Notes: generated by a model from the letters alone, not told the origin. 5,537 nucleotides of DNA from Bacteroidota bacterium (GCA_021796135.1 JAJYOQ010000293.1:1-5537); one strand, 5' to 3'; counted from the stretch's first letter, positions 1-5,097 are shown. A program made the numbers and translations.

Positions 1-135
1 TTACCGCCCGGTAATTATTTATACAAATGGGACGGCAAAAATGAAAACGGTGTAAGTGTTTCAAGCGGTGTTTATATTGCAAATTTAAGAGTTGCGGACA
101 AGATTAGCTCCACTAAAATAGTTCTTTTAAAATGA
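1..135 (+). CDS. 3' end of a secreted protein with FlgD-like / type IX sorting C-terminal domain (partial)
   Basis: The frame is open from the first base and gives 44 residues before TGA at 133-135; the start lies outside the window. The tail reads LYKWDGKNENGVSVSSGVYI, followed by a short beta-rich stretch ending KIVLLK. This is the usual layout of the FlgD Ig-like or type IX secretion C-terminal domain seen at the end of large exported proteins in Bacteroidota and Ignavibacteria: an aromatic-x-W-D-G-x-N turn, then a (V)SSGVY strand, then a final K(I/M)VLLK strand. From family knowledge, such domains direct proteins through the outer membrane and are often removed there. The cargo domain is not visible, so the activity of this protein cannot be stated. 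Confidence 0.75.
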   Translation, partial: LPPGNYLYKWDGKNENGVSVSSGVYIANLRVADKISSTKIVLLK

Positions 136-197
136 TGCAATAAAATTTGCCGTTATAGTAGCTATCTCAGCTTTCTAAAAAGTACTTCTAAAGTTCG

Positions 198-232
198 CCC
201 ATCAGTAATAGTGGCTATATTGTACTAATGGG
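198..232. repeat. Imperfect stem-loop after the secreted-protein gene
   Basis: CCCATCAGTA at 198-207 pairs with TACTAATGGG at 223-232, 10 bases per arm with one mismatch, around a 15-base loop. The loop contains ATAGTGGCTAT (208-218), itself a small palindrome. A near copy, ATAGTAGCTAT, lies upstream at 155-165. It sits 63 bases past the stop of the secreted-protein gene and could end its transcript, but no T-run follows, so it is not a typical intrinsic terminator. Confidence 0.4.
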
Positions 233-283
233 ATTTATTATAATACTTAAGTTGAAAAGTTACTTTTGAAAAATGTTCAAATT

Positions 284-418
284 CTATTGACTAAATTGGT
301 AGATATAATTATAGCCATCAAGATAACCCCAAACACTACCAACTATTGTCCCTATTGCAGCAAAAATAGGAATAGCAGTCCATGCCTGCTAATTTTCTTT
401 TGTTTGCGGTATTATACC
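284..418 (-). pseudogene. Remnant of a small membrane protein, unrecognised
   Basis: On the minus strand this frame reads GIIPQTKEN, then an in-frame TAG (389-391), then QAWTAIPIFAAIGTIVGSVW followed by GYLDGYNYIYQFSQ and a TAG stop at 284-286. The middle is one convincing hydrophobic span rich in A, G, I and V, bordered by tryptophans, followed by an aromatic polar tail. That composition is unusual for a random reading of AT-rich DNA, so I take it as the end of a small inner-membrane protein that has decayed. No intact start codon and no further upstream coding can be seen; the frame runs directly into the truncated tRNA-Ser copy at 419-488. The family is not recognised, and chance is a real alternative. 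Confidence 0.3.
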
Positions 419-488
419 AAAAACAAGAAAACTGATTATTTCTTCAGTAGTCAAGGCTTCTAATTGTAGAGCGAAGAGGTCGGGATTC
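419..488 (-). repeat. Truncated second copy of tRNA-Ser 3' end and terminator (possible attachment site)
   Basis: Bases 427-488 match 4321-4382 at 60 of 62 positions. The match covers the last 17 bases of the tRNA-Ser gene (472-488) and 45 identical bases downstream of it. Eight further bases (419-426) match 4304-4311 once a 9-base gap is allowed. The gap removes one arm of the terminator hairpin, so the terminator is broken here. Both mismatches (474 and 480) fall in the tRNA-derived part. The match stops abruptly at 488, inside the T arm. This is what a distal attachment site of a tRNA-integrated element looks like, but a simple partial duplication would look the same. Confidence 0.65.
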
Positions 489-565
489 TACTGCATTATC
501 TAAAAGCTTTGAAATTAGACTAAATTTGCACTATTTGTTGAGGTAAAGCCCAAGTTGTGTCAATA

Positions 566-1486
566 TCATTTCAAAAGATAATCTTCAAGCTTTTCGTATG
601 CCTTTCTGTGATTAGCTGGTTTCATCTTTTTTAGATTCAGCATTTTCCATTTAATTGCAGGCATGTTCTCAATTCCCTCTAATCCCAATAGCGTCCAGTC
701 AGGAGTCATATTCTTAAATGACAGTAAGAAAAGCTTTTCATTTTCTGTCAAAGAAGATTTGATCAATGTTATCAGATTAAGCCTGGTATCTATTAGAGAA
801 GGCAAAGTAACGTTATCCAAAGTCATACCGGAAAATTCATTTTCATAGATCAACTTTATATCCCGTAATCCGGGATTTAATACTTCGACAATCGGTCTGT
901 CATGACTTATTAAATATACAATGAATGCATTCCTTGTCTTATCTGAAATCTCTTCGTTTTCAAGAAGCAACTTAATATCATACAAATCGCGTGGATGTTG
1001 TCTGTCTAAAGCTGCACAAATTTTCCCGCCATAAATATCTTCCAAAGATAGAACACGAGCGCTAAGACTAAGTTCAAATATTTCCTCTGCCCTTGTACAC
1101 AATCTTTTTTTAACGGTGGGATAAACGATGCCCCGGATTGTCGTATTAGGTTCAATCTTTATAAGAGCATTTTGATTATTAATCACCAAGCCGTACGCTA
1201 ATTTGCTTTCAGATAATTGTTTGTGAGTAATTTTTGACCTTGGTAATGTTCTAAATATTTCTCCTTCGATATCAAGTAATCTATCATTAATTTCTTTCAA
1301 CGACTTATCTCTGTCTTTCAAGGGTAAATATGTCAAATCAATATCAACTGATAATCGTGGCAAATCTCTGTAAAAGAAATTTATTGCCGTACCGCCTTTC
1401 AAAGCAAAGATTTCTTCACGGTTTACGATAGGGAGTACACGCAGCAGGAGTTCCGCTTGTTTATAATAAGGATTGTCTTTTATCAT
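566..1486 (-). CDS. abiEii: AbiEii-type nucleotidyltransferase toxin
   Basis: A 306-residue protein of the AbiEii/AbiGii nucleotidyltransferase family, of usual length. The polymerase-beta-like active site is visible: GGTAINFF at 31-38 (the GG/GS-T motif) and SVDIDL at 46-51, giving metal ligands D48 and D50. E112 in ALIKIEPN is a candidate third acidic residue. The family signature GGKICAALDRQHPRDLYD at 153-170 carries K155, R166, D167 and D170. Known members are toxins of AbiE abortive-infection/toxin-antitoxin pairs; mycobacterial MenT relatives add nucleotides to tRNA 3' ends. Its ATG abuts the TAA of the antitoxin gene (AGATAAATG), and an AAGAAG ribosome site lies within the antitoxin's last codons, so the two are probably translationally coupled. 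No damage is visible. The substrate here is inferred only from the family. Confidence 0.9.
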   Translation of the reverse strand: MIKDNPYYKQAELLLRVLPIVNREEIFALKGGTAINFFYRDLPRLSVDIDLTYLPLKDRDKSLKEINDRLLDIEGEIFRTLPRSKITHKQLSESKLAYGLVINNQNALIKIEPNTTIRGIVYPTVKKRLCTRAEEIFELSLSARVLSLEDIYGGKICAALDRQHPRDLYDIKLLLENEEISDKTRNAFIVYLISHDRPIVEVLNPGLRDIKLIYENEFSGMTLDNVTLPSLIDTRLNLITLIKSSLTENEKLFLLSFKNMTPDWTLLGLEGIENMPAIKWKMLNLKKMKPANHRKAYEKLEDYLLK

Positions 1487-2245
1487 TTATCTTCTTACAG
1501 TTATATTATATTTTTTATCAAGGATTCCGTCTTTCACTATTACACGTTTGCCGCTGCCAAGATTGATGCGTTTTAAGTTCAGCTCTTTGAACCAAGTATG
1601 GTTGTTTTTCTCTGCCATGTATAAAAACAATCGCTTTACTTTCACGGATTTGCATTTTTCTAATAGTGATTGCAGTACCTTAGGTCTTAGCGTTGTTAAT
1701 CCTTCTAATAACTGCAAAGCTTCATCAAAACTTTGCTGTTGAGGAACTAAATACAGCATTTCTAATGCAGCCAGTTCCAGTGAGGATATTCTAATATTGA
1801 AATTGCCTAATTCTAGTTCGCTGAAATAGATTTTACTGGAGTAGTCAAATGAACTGGTTGCTGAGTAATTTAAGGTGTCATACCATTTTTGATTTTTAAA
1901 CCACTTCGGCAAGCAATCTTGAGGCGAACCAAAGAGAAATATTATTGTATGTCTTTGACTTAGATAATGTGCATAACCTTTTAATTGGAATACCGTCTTG
2001 CCTCCTGGGTGTATTGTTGAGTTTTGTTGAGACTGTAATGCGAAAAGAGCCCCTTCCCATCCTGTTGAGTCTCCAGCAAGTTTGAATGCGCCGTATCCCA
2101 GAGACTCAAGCCAATTGCTATACACATATTTTTTCAACAAGTCTTTGGAGTAACCTAACTTGTTTAAGCTTGATGCCAGTCTAACTGTCCCTTGAGGCCA
2201 TTCCATGACAAGCTGGTTTATTTTTCCCATTCTATGGGTGCTCAT
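1487..2245 (-). CDS. abiEi: AbiEi-type antitoxin and transcriptional autorepressor
   Basis: A 252-residue protein matching the AbiEi antitoxin layout. An N-terminal winged-helix region (about 20-60) includes LASSLNKLGYSKDLLKKYV. Then come GWEGALFALQ (62-71) and GGKTVFQLKGYAHYL (81-95), the conserved SSLELAALEML (154-164), a helical segment KVKRLFLYMAE (202-212), and the C-terminal signature INLGSGKRVIVKDG (227-240) followed by LDKKYNITV. Known AbiEi proteins neutralise AbiEii without forming a stable complex (type IV) and repress their own operon by binding inverted repeats. The start at 2245 is preceded by GGAAG six bases upstream; internal ATGs at residues 6 and 14 are less well placed. It is the first gene of the operon, and its promoter region carries an operator-like motif. 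Confidence 0.88.
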   Translation of the reverse strand: MSTHRMGKINQLVMEWPQGTVRLASSLNKLGYSKDLLKKYVYSNWLESLGYGAFKLAGDSTGWEGALFALQSQQNSTIHPGGKTVFQLKGYAHYLSQRHTIIFLFGSPQDCLPKWFKNQKWYDTLNYSATSSFDYSSKIYFSELELGNFNIRISSLELAALEMLYLVPQQQSFDEALQLLEGLTTLRPKVLQSLLEKCKSVKVKRLFLYMAEKNNHTWFKELNLKRINLGSGKRVIVKDGILDKKYNITVRR

Positions 2246-2254
2246 AGTCGACTT
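2245..2254 (-). promoter_or_regulatory. Operator-like half-site over the abiEi ribosome site
   Basis: On the minus strand this reads AAGTCGACTA and overlaps the GGAAG ribosome site and the A of the start codon. It matches the two half-sites at 2305-2314 and 2316-2325 at nine of ten positions, giving the consensus AAGTNGACTA. The core AGTCGACT is a perfect palindrome. A repressor bound here could block translation initiation or elongation of RNA polymerase. Confidence 0.45.
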
Positions 2255-2291
2255 CCGCTTTAATTTATAAACTAAATAAGAAAATGGTTTA

Positions 2292-2322
2292 ATAAATTAG
2301 ACAGAAGTAGACTAATAGTCAA
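2292..2322 (-). promoter_or_regulatory. Predicted abiE promoter (FCB type)
   Basis: Reading the minus strand, TTG at 2322-2320 is followed after 20 bases by TAATTTAT at 2299-2292. This fits the TTTG-N19-21-TAnnTTTG pattern of the Bacteroidota primary sigma factor, apart from its last base (T instead of G). Transcription would start near 2285 and leave a leader of about 40 bases. A second AT-rich candidate, TATAAA at 2264-2269, would start closer to the gene. Confidence 0.4.
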
Positions 2323-2325
2323 CTT
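2305..2325. promoter_or_regulatory. Inverted-repeat operator candidate for AbiEi
   Basis: Two half-sites face each other around a single A at 2315: AAGTAGACTA on the plus strand (2305-2314) and AAGTTGACTA on the minus strand (2316-2325). Nine of ten arm positions pair. The minus-strand TTG used as the upstream promoter element lies inside the second half-site, so binding would compete with RNA polymerase. AbiEi proteins are known to repress from inverted repeats in this position; that this palindrome is the actual site is inference. Confidence 0.5.
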
Positions 2326-2600
2326 TTGATATATTAAATAAACTGAATCATTGATATTACTGTAGTATTGCTGCTTATTCTTTTAATAATAAATGTCGTT
2401 CGAATTATTTTATTTTAGACAAAGTAGTAAGATCATTATTCCATTCATACGTTAAAGACTTAGCTAACGTTATTAGGACGGAGATAGAATTAGTGCAAGG
2501 AGGTTCTAGTTAGCAAAGATGGCTAAGAAGTATTATCTCTTAGCGCGATATGTATATTCTATCTATGCTTAATCTTTAAGATCTTTTTTTGGTGAACAGT
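2326..2600. other. AT-rich intergenic DNA with no supported gene
   Basis: No gene with an acceptable start was found. The plus-strand frame 2355-2513 is open and ends in a run reading IRTEIELVQGGSS, but it has no ATG, GTG or TTG before its last few codons. A well-formed AAGGAGG sits at 2497-2503, but the next ATG (2520) starts only a 17-codon frame and is 16 bases away. Both may be remains of older genes. Confidence 0.5.
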
Positions 2601-2716
2601 TCATAGCGCGGCAAGCCGCAATTTTGAATTATGAATCCGCCGCGGATGAATTTTGAATGAAACGCAATGAAATTGAGAAAATTTAGCACGAAAAATATTT
2701 TGACATAAAAAACAAA
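2601..2716. repeat. Mosaic dispersed repeat, copy A
   Basis: Four blocks are shared, in the same order and orientation, with 4874-4978: TCATAGCGCGGCAAG (2601-2615), a 24-base identical block (2651-2674), AAAAATATT (2691-2699) and TTGACATAAAAAACAAA (2700-2716). In this copy the third and fourth blocks are directly joined. Between the first and second blocks is a palindrome-like CCGCCGCGG (2637-2645), flanked on both sides by ATGAAT (2631-2636 and 2646-2651). Confidence 0.7.
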
Positions 2717-2863
2717 AATATTATTTCCAATACTATATGTGGGGCATATAACCCAAAGAATTGTATAATCTTCTTGCGGATTCAAAAGTAATTATTTAAG
2801 TTGATATAGAATTTATTGGGATAAAGTATTTGACTTTAAGATGAATATAAAAAATAATTTTAA
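2717..2863. other. AT-rich spacer, nothing recognised
   Basis: No coding signal, hairpin or repeat stands out. A 21-codon frame starts at 2841 and ends at 2904-2906; its last half (IIIPGELLRFTNK) lies just upstream of, and in another frame from, the coding-like remnant at 2864-2986, so a frameshift between them is possible. Confidence 0.4.
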
Positions 2864-2986
2864 GATTATTATTCCTGGGGAGTTGCTGAGATTCACAAAC
2901 AAATAAATGCTTCAGCGCTGAGTCTTCAGATTGTTATTCAGGAAGAAGGGACTGTAAACACATTTGAAGAAAACAAATTATTCTAA
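2864..2986 (+). pseudogene. C-terminal gene remnant of unknown family
   Basis: The frame opens after a TAA at 2861-2863 and has no start codon. It gives 40 residues including EIHKQINASALSLQIVIQEE and then GTVNTFEENKLF, before TAA at 2984-2986. The even amino-acid mix and the amphipathic pattern look like a real protein end rather than random AT-rich reading. It lies in the same frame as the restriction-enzyme gene that begins three bases after its stop, so the two could once have been neighbours in one operon. The family is not recognised, and no function is proposed. Confidence 0.4.
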
Positions 2987-2989
2987 ATT

Positions 2990-3502
2990 ATGACAAAAAG
3001 ATATCTATCAAATCTATTCAAGACCTACCAAAAAGGCGATGCAAGAGAGGAATCTTATTATAAACATCTTGCAGATTTTATTACGGAGTTTTCTAACTCC
3101 GAACGGAAAAAGAAAATAGATGTAACCATTCTTCCTAAAAAAACAGAAGCCGGAAACCCTGACTTTAGAATTTGGGATGGAAGACAAAAAATAATTGGTT
3201 ACATTGAAGCTAAAGATTTAGGAGCTGACCTTGATAGAATTGAAGATTCCGAACAACTCGGAAGATATTTATCAACTTTCCCGAATGTTATTTTAACAAA
3301 CTTTACAGAGTTTCGCTTATACCGAAATGGTGAACGAGTTGAAAAAAATTCTATTGCACGACCTATTGTTATTAAAAAACTTTCAACAGTTCCACCTCTT
3401 GAGAACGAAGACAAATTATTTGAACTACTCCAAAGGTTTTTATATTTCTCTCTACCCAAAACTTACACGGCAAAAACACTTGCTGTTGAACTTACCAATT
3501 AA
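2990..3502 (+). pseudogene. N-terminal nuclease fragment of a type IIG-like restriction-modification enzyme
   Basis: The 170 residues resemble the N-terminal region of large fused restriction endonuclease/N6-adenine methyltransferases of about 1000 residues. A PD-(D/E)xK nuclease core is visible: NPDF at 56-59 with D58, then YIEAK at 71-75 with E73 and K75, followed by EDSEQLGRYLSTFPNVILTN (85-104) and a FRLYRNGE strand. The match continues to AKTLAVEL at 161-168, where homologues run on into the linker helix and methylase; here it ends TN-stop. No SAM-binding or NPPY motif occurs downstream, in any frame, before the unrelated outer-membrane remnant. The nuclease core has no visible internal lesion, but without the methylase and target-recognition parts the host would be unprotected, so an active enzyme is unlikely. 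Start: ATG at 2990, with no clear ribosome site. Confidence 0.7.
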
Positions 3503-3504
3503 GC

Positions 3505-3621
3505 GGGCGTCATTTTCGCACTGAGCATTTGTATAATTATTTGAATAGTAGTTTTAACGGATTATTCGGAAACACAAACTCATATTTTTCATTTTCGGGT
3601 GGATTTATTTACAAACTATAA
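3505..3621 (+). pseudogene. C-terminal remnant of an outer-membrane beta-barrel protein
   Basis: In a frame different from the restriction-enzyme fragment, this reads EHLYNYLNSSFNGLFGNTNS, then YFSFSGGFIYKL and a TAA at 3619-3621. The alternating aromatic/polar pattern and the glycine-rich last strand (FSGGFIYKL) match the final strands of a beta-barrel. The frame is closed by a TGA at 3487-3489, so only the gene end is present and the exact join with the restriction fragment lies around 3490-3510. It faces the intact barrel gene at 3622-4116, ending one base from its stop. The precise barrel family is not identifiable. Confidence 0.45.
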
Positions 3622-4116
3622 TTAAAACCTATAGCCAATACCTAAGCCGCCCCAGGGAGTTACGCCTGCCATAATGAACATATCAAATGCGGCGCTAAAA
3701 AAAACTCCTCCGTTCTTTGGACTGTAACGGTACCCAATAGCTGTAGTTGGAACGAATGTATACATTGGTTGTGAAAATGAATCCGATATAGTAAAATCTG
3801 TGGATGCAATTAAAACACCGCCGCCGACTTCAACATAATTATTGCCGTATATATCAATTGAATAATTTGCCATTGCCAAAGGGAAAAAGGCTGTGGTATG
3901 ATGCGAGCCTGAATTAGATGCTGAGTTGTCAAATGCAAATCCCAAACCAAGCCGCAAGTCGAAATTATTAGAAATAACTCTTTCATAATTAACAGATGAG
4001 AATAGTCCGTTCCCTAATAGTTCAGCATAAACTATATTATTCTTGTTTTCCATTGTTTGTGGATATGCGGCTGCGACTGCAATTAAGAAGATACAAATGC
4101 GGATTAAGTTTTTCAT
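3622..4116 (-). CDS. Small outer-membrane beta-barrel protein
   Basis: A 164-residue protein. Residues 1-20 (MKNLIRICIFLIAVAAAYPQ) form a clear signal peptide: a basic start, a hydrophobic core and small residues before the likely cut. The mature part is a chain of short alternating strands beginning NNIVYAELLGNGLFSSVNYE and rich in aromatic and glycine residues, ending GGLGIGYRF with a terminal Phe. That is the usual beta-signal recognised by the Bam machinery. About 145 mature residues suits an eight-stranded barrel. The start at 4116 is chosen because GGGAGG (4121-4126) lies just upstream; the earlier ATG at 4128 overlaps that ribosome site. No enzymatic motif is visible, and the role (structural, adhesion or uptake) is unknown. 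The gene lies alone on its strand, with its own predicted promoter. Confidence 0.75.
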   Translation of the reverse strand: MKNLIRICIFLIAVAAAYPQTMENKNNIVYAELLGNGLFSSVNYERVISNNFDLRLGLGFAFDNSASNSGSHHTTAFFPLAMANYSIDIYGNNYVEVGGGVLIASTDFTISDSFSQPMYTFVPTTAIGYRYSPKNGGVFFSAAFDMFIMAGVTPWGGLGIGYRF

Positions 4117-4139
4117 ATTACCTCCCATGAAATTAGAAA

Positions 4140-4147
4140 CAAAATTA
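4140..4147 (-). promoter_or_regulatory. Predicted -10 box of the outer-membrane protein gene
   Basis: The minus strand reads TAATTTTG, a full match to the TAnnTTTG box of Bacteroidota. Transcription would begin near 4133, leaving a leader of about 17 bases that contains the strong GGGAGG ribosome site four bases before the ATG. The upstream TTG element is not clear at the usual distance. Confidence 0.4.
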
Positions 4148-4303
4148 TTTAATAAACTGACATGAAAACTCCGTTAATAAGAAATGGCTTTCCTATTACC
4201 GGTTGCAATCCGCAAATGCAAAGACATACTGTAAAAGTTGATATAAATTACTAATTAAGAATTAGAGTTCAAATAATCAACAGCAAAAACAAATTGGAAG
4301 GTT

Positions 4304-4353
4304 AAAAACAAAAAAACCTTGAAAACTGATTATTTCTTCAGTAGTCAAGGCTT
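4304..4353 (-). terminator. Intrinsic terminator of tRNA-Ser
   Basis: On the minus strand AAGCCTTGA (4353-4345) pairs with TCAAGGTTT (4322-4314), nine pairs with one G-T, and an inner CTGA/TCAG stem adds four more across a 3x3 internal loop. Seven T follow (4316-4310), then GTTTTT. It lies 12 bases beyond the tRNA 3' end. The copy at 419-488 has lost nine bases here and cannot form the hairpin. Confidence 0.75.
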
Positions 4354-4382
4354 CTAATTGTAGAGCGGAGAGGCCGGGATTC
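4321..4382 (-). repeat. Proximal copy of the tRNA-Ser repeat (possible attachment site)
   Basis: This 62-base stretch covers the last 17 bases of the tRNA-Ser gene (4366-4382) and most of its terminator. It matches 427-488 in the same orientation at 60 of 62 positions. The two copies enclose about 3.8 kb, and the intact tRNA lies on the outer (right) side, as expected when an element enters the 3' end of a tRNA gene and restores it. Confidence 0.65.
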
Positions 4383-4454
4383 GAACCCGGGGTACAGTTT
4401 AACCCGTACGACGGTTTAGCAAACCGTTGGTTTCAGCCACTCACCCACCTCTCC
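4366..4454 (-). tRNA. tRNA-Ser (anticodon GCT)
   Basis: An 89-base gene folds as a class II tRNA. The acceptor GGAGAGG (4454-4448) pairs with CCTCTCC (4373-4367), with discriminator G at 4366. The anticodon arm is ACGGT-TTGCTAA-ACCGT with anticodon GCT at 4418-4420, reading AGC/AGU serine codons. The variable arm is long, with GTACGG pairing to CTGTAC, and the T arm is CCGGG-TTCGAAT-CCCGG. The long variable arm and G discriminator are serine identity features. CCA is not encoded, so the end must be added enzymatically. Confidence 0.97.
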
Positions 4455-4476
4455 GTGTTGAGATTTTTTTGCTAAG

Positions 4477-4484
4477 CAAAGATA
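4477..4484 (-). promoter_or_regulatory. Predicted -10 box of tRNA-Ser
   Basis: The minus strand reads TATCTTTG, a full match to the TAnnTTTG box and the form most often seen in Bacteroidota. The predicted start near 4470 lies about 16 bases before the mature tRNA end. The upstream element at 20 bases is only TTT. Confidence 0.5.
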
Positions 4485-4786
4485 GTATTTTCATCCTAAT
4501 ATTAAAAATTACTTCGTCGGAAATTTTAATTTAGTGTTTGCCAGGCTCAATAAATAAGTCATCTCACACAAAAATTGCGATAGAAATGCTGCGTTCTTCA
4601 GAAGGAGGAGTAAACAAAATGGTAAATTATAGTTTTAACTTCAAAAATTTGTTCATTATGGGCTAAAGCCCAATTATTTGGTTATATTTTGCCCCCAGCA
4701 TAAATGCTGAGTCAACTTAATATTAAAACAAATAGTTATCATTTGTATGAAATCCATTATAAGGCATAATAGCAGCCCATTTATTT
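4485..4786. other. Intergenic DNA with an abortive coding start
   Basis: No intact gene. A strong ribosome site (AAGGAGGAG, 4602-4610) lies eight bases before ATG at 4619, but the frame MVNYSFNFKNLFIMG stops at 4664-4666, within the GGGCTAAAGCCC palindrome. The same frame also has an earlier ATG at 4586. It looks like the start of a gene cut off by arrival of a repeat, or a small peptide; the sequence alone cannot decide. Confidence 0.35.
4660..4709. repeat. Two adjacent short palindromes
   Basis: GGGCT-AA-AGCCC at 4660-4671 and CAGCAT-AA-ATGCTG at 4696-4709 are perfect inverted repeats sharing the same AA centre. No T-run follows either, and no gene ends next to them, so they look like dispersed repeat material rather than terminators. 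TAAAGCCCAA, the right half of the first, recurs at 544-553. Confidence 0.55.
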
Positions 4787-4816
4787 ATGTATCGCCCCTC
4801 TGGGGCTCTTAGGTAT
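4787..4816 (+). repeat. 30-base palindromic repeat family, copy 1
   Basis: ATGTATC is followed by GCCCC-TCT-GGGGC and then TCTTAGGTAT. It matches copy 2, 55 bases downstream, at 27 of 30 positions; the five-pair stem is perfect. Confidence 0.75.
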
Positions 4817-4841
4817 TTTTTGGGGATAATTATTTCTACTA

Positions 4842-4871
4842 ATGTATCGCCCCGCTGGGGCTTTTAGATAT
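4842..4871 (+). repeat. 30-base palindromic repeat family, copy 2
   Basis: Same orientation as copy 1: ATGTATC, then GCCCC-GCT-GGGGC, then TTTTAGATAT. It is preceded by TTTCTACTA, which is also found, reverse-complemented, after copy 3. It ends two bases before copy B of the mosaic repeat. Confidence 0.75.
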
Positions 4872-4873
4872 AA

Positions 4874-4978
4874 TCATAGCGCGGCAAGCTTGCCTACCGG
4901 CAGGTTTTGAATGAAACGCAATGAAATTTATTATAAAAATATTCCGCCCCGGCGGACAGGCTTGACATAAAAAACAAA
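4874..4978. repeat. Mosaic dispersed repeat, copy B
   Basis: Shares its four blocks with 2601-2716 at 4874-4888, 4905-4928, 4935-4943 and 4962-4978. Two GC-rich palindromic modules distinguish it: CTTGCCTACCGGCAGG (4889-4904) between the first two blocks, and an 18-base insert holding CCGCC-CC-GGCGG (4944-4961) placed exactly at the junction where copy A is continuous. Confidence 0.7.
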
Positions 4979-5083
4979 GATTAAAACGGTAATTTCTATA
5001 ACTTATGATGCAATTTGATAATCACAATTCATTACGCGAAATACAAAATTGCAAAACATGAATATGCTCTCATAATTGTTGAT

Positions 5084-5097
5084 CCCCGCAAACGGGG
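5084..5097. repeat. GC-rich hairpin
   Basis: CCCCG-CAAA-CGGGG is a perfect five-pair stem with a four-base loop in AT-rich surroundings. It begins a locally GC-rich stretch (5084-5136). No T-run follows, and no neighbouring gene explains it. Confidence 0.45.

Noticed and set aside
266..463. 65-codon plus-strand frame
   Set aside because: No ribosome site, cysteine-rich low-plausibility protein, and it runs through the tRNA-Ser repeat copy; the opposite strand reads better.
663..848. 61-codon plus-strand frame
   Set aside because: Lies wholly inside the well-supported abiEii gene on the other strand.
1473..1742. 89-codon plus-strand frame
   Set aside because: Antisense shadow of abiEi and the abiEi/abiEii junction.
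2355..2513. Open plus-strand frame ending IRTEIELVQGGSS
   Set aside because: No start codon until the last few codons and no family recognised; could be a worn remnant but not supportable.
2576..2785. 69-codon minus-strand frame
   Set aside because: Runs through the mosaic dispersed repeat, has no ribosome site, and its sequence has no conserved-looking motifs.
3199..3459. 86-codon minus-strand frame
   Set aside because: Antisense shadow of the restriction-enzyme fragment, whose family match is clear.
3327..3524. 65-codon plus-strand frame overlapping the restriction fragment
   Set aside because: An out-of-frame shadow; it does not extend the restriction-enzyme homology past residue 168.
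4114..4128. Upstream ATG at 4128 as start of the outer-membrane gene
   Set aside because: It overlaps the GGGAGG ribosome site; the ATG at 4116 follows that site and opens directly into the signal peptide.
4660..4709. Palindromes as transcription terminators
   Set aside because: Neither is followed by a T-run, and no gene ends just before them on either strand.
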